Below are positions 6,664 through 7,634 of a stretch of DNA of 7,634 nucleotides, piece after piece. The DNA is taken from assembly GCA_934573935.1 (NCBI GenBank), contig CAKTMO010000038.1:1-7634 (forward strand), in the 5' to 3' direction. Both the position numbers and the translations under genes were made by a program. Positions within the stretch are counted from its first letter, which is position 1. Each line of letters opens with the position of its first letter. The notes below the pieces were generated by a model. The model was given only the letters and a program-made list of their open reading frames with translations, had not been told where the DNA came from and did not search any database. This DNA is from an uncultured Oscillospiraceae bacterium. Its GTDB lineage: Bacteria > Bacillota > Clostridia > Oscillospirales > Oscillospiraceae.

Positions 6664-6690
6664 TAGGGCCGACAGAGTCGCCGGCCCCTA
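6664..6690. repeat. Palindromic intergenic element downstream of parC
   Basis: GGGCCG (6666-6671) pairs with CGGCCC (6682-6687). The flanking TA and TA extend the symmetry apart from one extra C. The right edge reads GCCCCTACAC (6684-6693), a 10-base word also found in the parE-parC spacer at 4277-4286. This suggests both spacers carry members or fragments of one repeat family. No T-tract follows, so it is not a typical terminator. A second small hairpin (6695-6699 with 6704-6708) precedes the ribosome binding site. Confidence 0.5.
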
Positions 6691-6728
6691 CACACCGCTT
6701 TACAGCGGCATAAAGGAGGGACGCTATC

Positions 6729-7376
6729 ATGAAACGCCGTATCATTGCCCTGATACTGGCCCTTGCCATGGCGCTGCCGCTGGCGGGCTGTTCCCTGCTG
6801 GAGCGGGGCTACAGCAGCGTGAACCGCCACGAATACTCCTATTATGAGAGCACGGAAAAGGACGTCCTGCAGCCGGAGACCTATCAGGATCTGGTCAACG
6901 CCCTGCTGGTACTGGTGGACGACCACGCGGCGGAGGGCACCATCTGGCTGTCGTCGGACGGCGATGTGGCCAATCCCGAAGAGGCCATCGAGCAGGCCTG
7001 TCAGGAGGTGCAGCGGGAGACCCCCATGGGGGCCTATGCCGTGGAGTATATCACCTACACCGTGTCTCAGGATAACCGCGCCTACAGCGAGATCAAGCTG
7101 GCCCTGGGCTACCGGCGCACGGAAGCGCAGGTGAAGGCCATCGTTCACGCCACCAGCATCTCCGCCCTGCACACGCTGCTGACCGCCGCCGTTGAAAGTG
7201 ACGCCGCCGAGCTGGTGGTGCAGATGGGCTACTTCAAGGATCAGGCCCAGGAGGTGCGGGACATCGTGGCCCAGGTGGCTGTCGAGCAGCTGGGTGAAGA
7301 GGCGGCCCCCTGGCCGGTGGAGTTCTATCCCAATGAAAGCGCCGCGGGGATCATCGAAATTTTGCTGAAAAATTAG
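6729..7376 (+). CDS. Predicted lipoprotein of unknown function
   Basis: This 215-residue protein starts at 6729 with AAAGGAGG (6712-6719) 9 nt upstream. Residues 1-20 form a lipoprotein signal: basic MKRR, a hydrophobic core, then the lipobox LAGC with Cys21 as the predicted lipid-modified residue. The mature part (about 195 residues) would sit on the outer face of the cytoplasmic membrane. It has a tyrosine-rich patch (EYSYYEST, 35-42), is acidic overall, is rich in predicted helix (for example PEEAIEQACQEVQ and the AVHATS-like segment near IVHATSISALHTLL) and has no further membrane segment. I see no catalytic motif. From memory it resembles the N-terminal part of uncharacterised clostridial lipoproteins, but I cannot name a family. 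It follows parC by 162 nt on the same strand; a functional link to the topoisomerase is not implied by anything in the sequence. Codon use matches its neighbours, so there is no sign of recent transfer. Confidence 0.85.
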   Translation: MKRRIIALILALAMALPLAGCSLLERGYSSVNRHEYSYYESTEKDVLQPETYQDLVNALLVLVDDHAAEGTIWLSSDGDVANPEEAIEQACQEVQRETPMGAYAVEYITYTVSQDNRAYSEIKLALGYRRTEAQVKAIVHATSISALHTLLTAAVESDAAELVVQMGYFKDQAQEVRDIVAQVAVEQLGEEAAPWPVEFYPNESAAGIIEILLKN

Positions 7377-7386
7377 AGAATAGGAA

Positions 7387-7415
7387 TTGACAAACGCGGG
7401 ATCTTGTGGTACAAT
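7387..7415 (+). promoter_or_regulatory. Sigma-A promoter of the tRNA-Gly gene
   Basis: A perfect -35 TTGACA (7387-7392) and a five-of-six -10 TACAAT (7410-7415) are separated by the ideal 17 nt. Transcription should start near 7422, about 7 nt before the mature tRNA 5' end. The promoter begins only 10 nt after the lipoprotein stop codon. Confidence 0.92.
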
Positions 7416-7428
7416 CAATCTTGCGTTT

Positions 7429-7504
7429 GCGGGCGTAGCTCATCTGGTAGAGCGCGACCTTGCCAAGGTCGAGGTAGCGAGTTCGAGCCTCGTCGCCCGC
7501 TCCA
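7429..7504 (+). tRNA. tRNA-Gly, anticodon GCC
   Basis: A complete 76-nt cloverleaf is visible. The acceptor stem is GCGGGCG (7429-7435) with CGCCCGC (7494-7500). The D arm is GCTC/GAGC around a loop with GG. The anticodon stem is CGACC/GGTCG with loop TTGCCAA, giving anticodon GCC at 7462-7464, which reads GGC and GGT. The T arm is GCGAG/CTCGT with loop TTCGAGC and one G-T wobble. The discriminator is T, and the CCA end is encoded at 7502-7504. GGC is used heavily for glycine in the genes of this window, consistent with a strongly expressed tRNA. Confidence 0.98.
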
Positions 7505-7522
7505 AGTTAACAAACAGGTTTA

Positions 7523-7560
7523 GATGCCATGCGGTGAAAGCCGCATGGCATCAAGCTTTT
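7523..7560 (+). terminator. Intrinsic terminator of the tRNA-Gly transcript
   Basis: A perfect 12-bp stem (7523-7534 with 7541-7552) has a 6-nt loop and is followed, after AAGC, by TTTT at 7557-7560. The offset T-tract makes it a little less canonical than the rnf terminator, but its position 18 nt after the tRNA CCA end fits. Confidence 0.85.
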
Positions 7561-7561
7561 C

Positions 7562-7594
7562 CGGGGTTTTCCACACCCCGATTTTACCGGTTTT
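7562..7594 (+). terminator. Small back-up hairpin after the tRNA terminator
   Basis: CGGGGT (7562-7567) pairs with ACCCCG (7575-7580) around a 7-nt loop, followed by ATTTT and a second TTTT at 7591-7594. It is short and probably a secondary termination site or merely structural. The remaining bases to 7634 show no gene or motif. Confidence 0.4.
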
Positions 7595-7634
7595 GAGCAT
7601 GGATGTCAGAGCCGTCTGAGAGGCGTTCGACGTG

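Noticed and set aside
4521..7418. Very long open frame on the - strand (965 codons) opposite parC and the lipoprotein gene
   Set aside because: It runs across two real genes and their spacer, overlaps the tRNA promoter, has no domain and is explained by G/C-ending codons on the + strand.
7429..7504. tRNA-Gly as an integration site for a mobile element
   Set aside because: No integrase, no repeated tRNA 3' end and no change in composition are visible in the window.
7387..7596. 69-codon open frame containing AGVAHLVERDLAK
   Set aside because: It is the translation of the tRNA-Gly gene and its terminator, a well-known type of false protein call.

Overview
The window is a GC-rich chromosomal segment from a Gram-positive-type anaerobe, most likely a clostridial relative of the Oscillospiraceae/Ruminococcaceae. 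This is inferred from three things: the clostridial-style polyferredoxin RnfB, strong AGGAGG-type ribosome binding sites with C/G-ending codons, and the form of the topoisomerase pair. No taxonomic marker such as rRNA is present, so the placement is tentative. All supported genes lie on the + strand.

Region 1 (1-1795) is the 3' end of an rnf operon: the tail of rnfE (cut by the window edge), complete rnfA and complete rnfB. They are spaced 3 and 14 nt apart and closed by a 15-bp perfect-stem intrinsic terminator. Together with upstream genes outside the window they encode the membrane Rnf complex, which couples ferredoxin oxidation and NAD+ reduction to ion export.

Region 2 (1796-6566) carries a gene pair for a type IIA DNA topoisomerase. 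The ATPase/TOPRIM subunit (parE-like, start at 2114) comes first, then the cleavage subunit (parC-like, start at 4326). A 377-nt spacer before parE holds the rnf terminator and a plausible sigma-A promoter whose -35 sits in an inverted repeat. The two subunit genes are separated by 211 nt of palindromic, non-coding sequence. The catalytic residues are all visible, but several normally conserved neighbours differ, including the quinolone-contact positions of ParC and the ATP-site motifs of ParE. The C-terminal domain of ParC is short and lacks a recognisable GyrA box, which favours topoisomerase IV or a clade-specific relative over gyrase.

Region 3 (6567-7634) has a 162-nt spacer with another palindrome and a small predicted lipoprotein of unknown function. 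It ends with a tRNA-Gly(GCC) gene that has a near-consensus promoter and an intrinsic terminator. The last ~40 nt hold nothing recognisable.

Most of the window is housekeeping. I do not see a defence system, mobile element with a transposase, CRISPR array or biosynthetic cluster. The points that deserve a second look are the divergent topoisomerase motifs, the palindromic intergenic elements and the uncharacterised lipoprotein.
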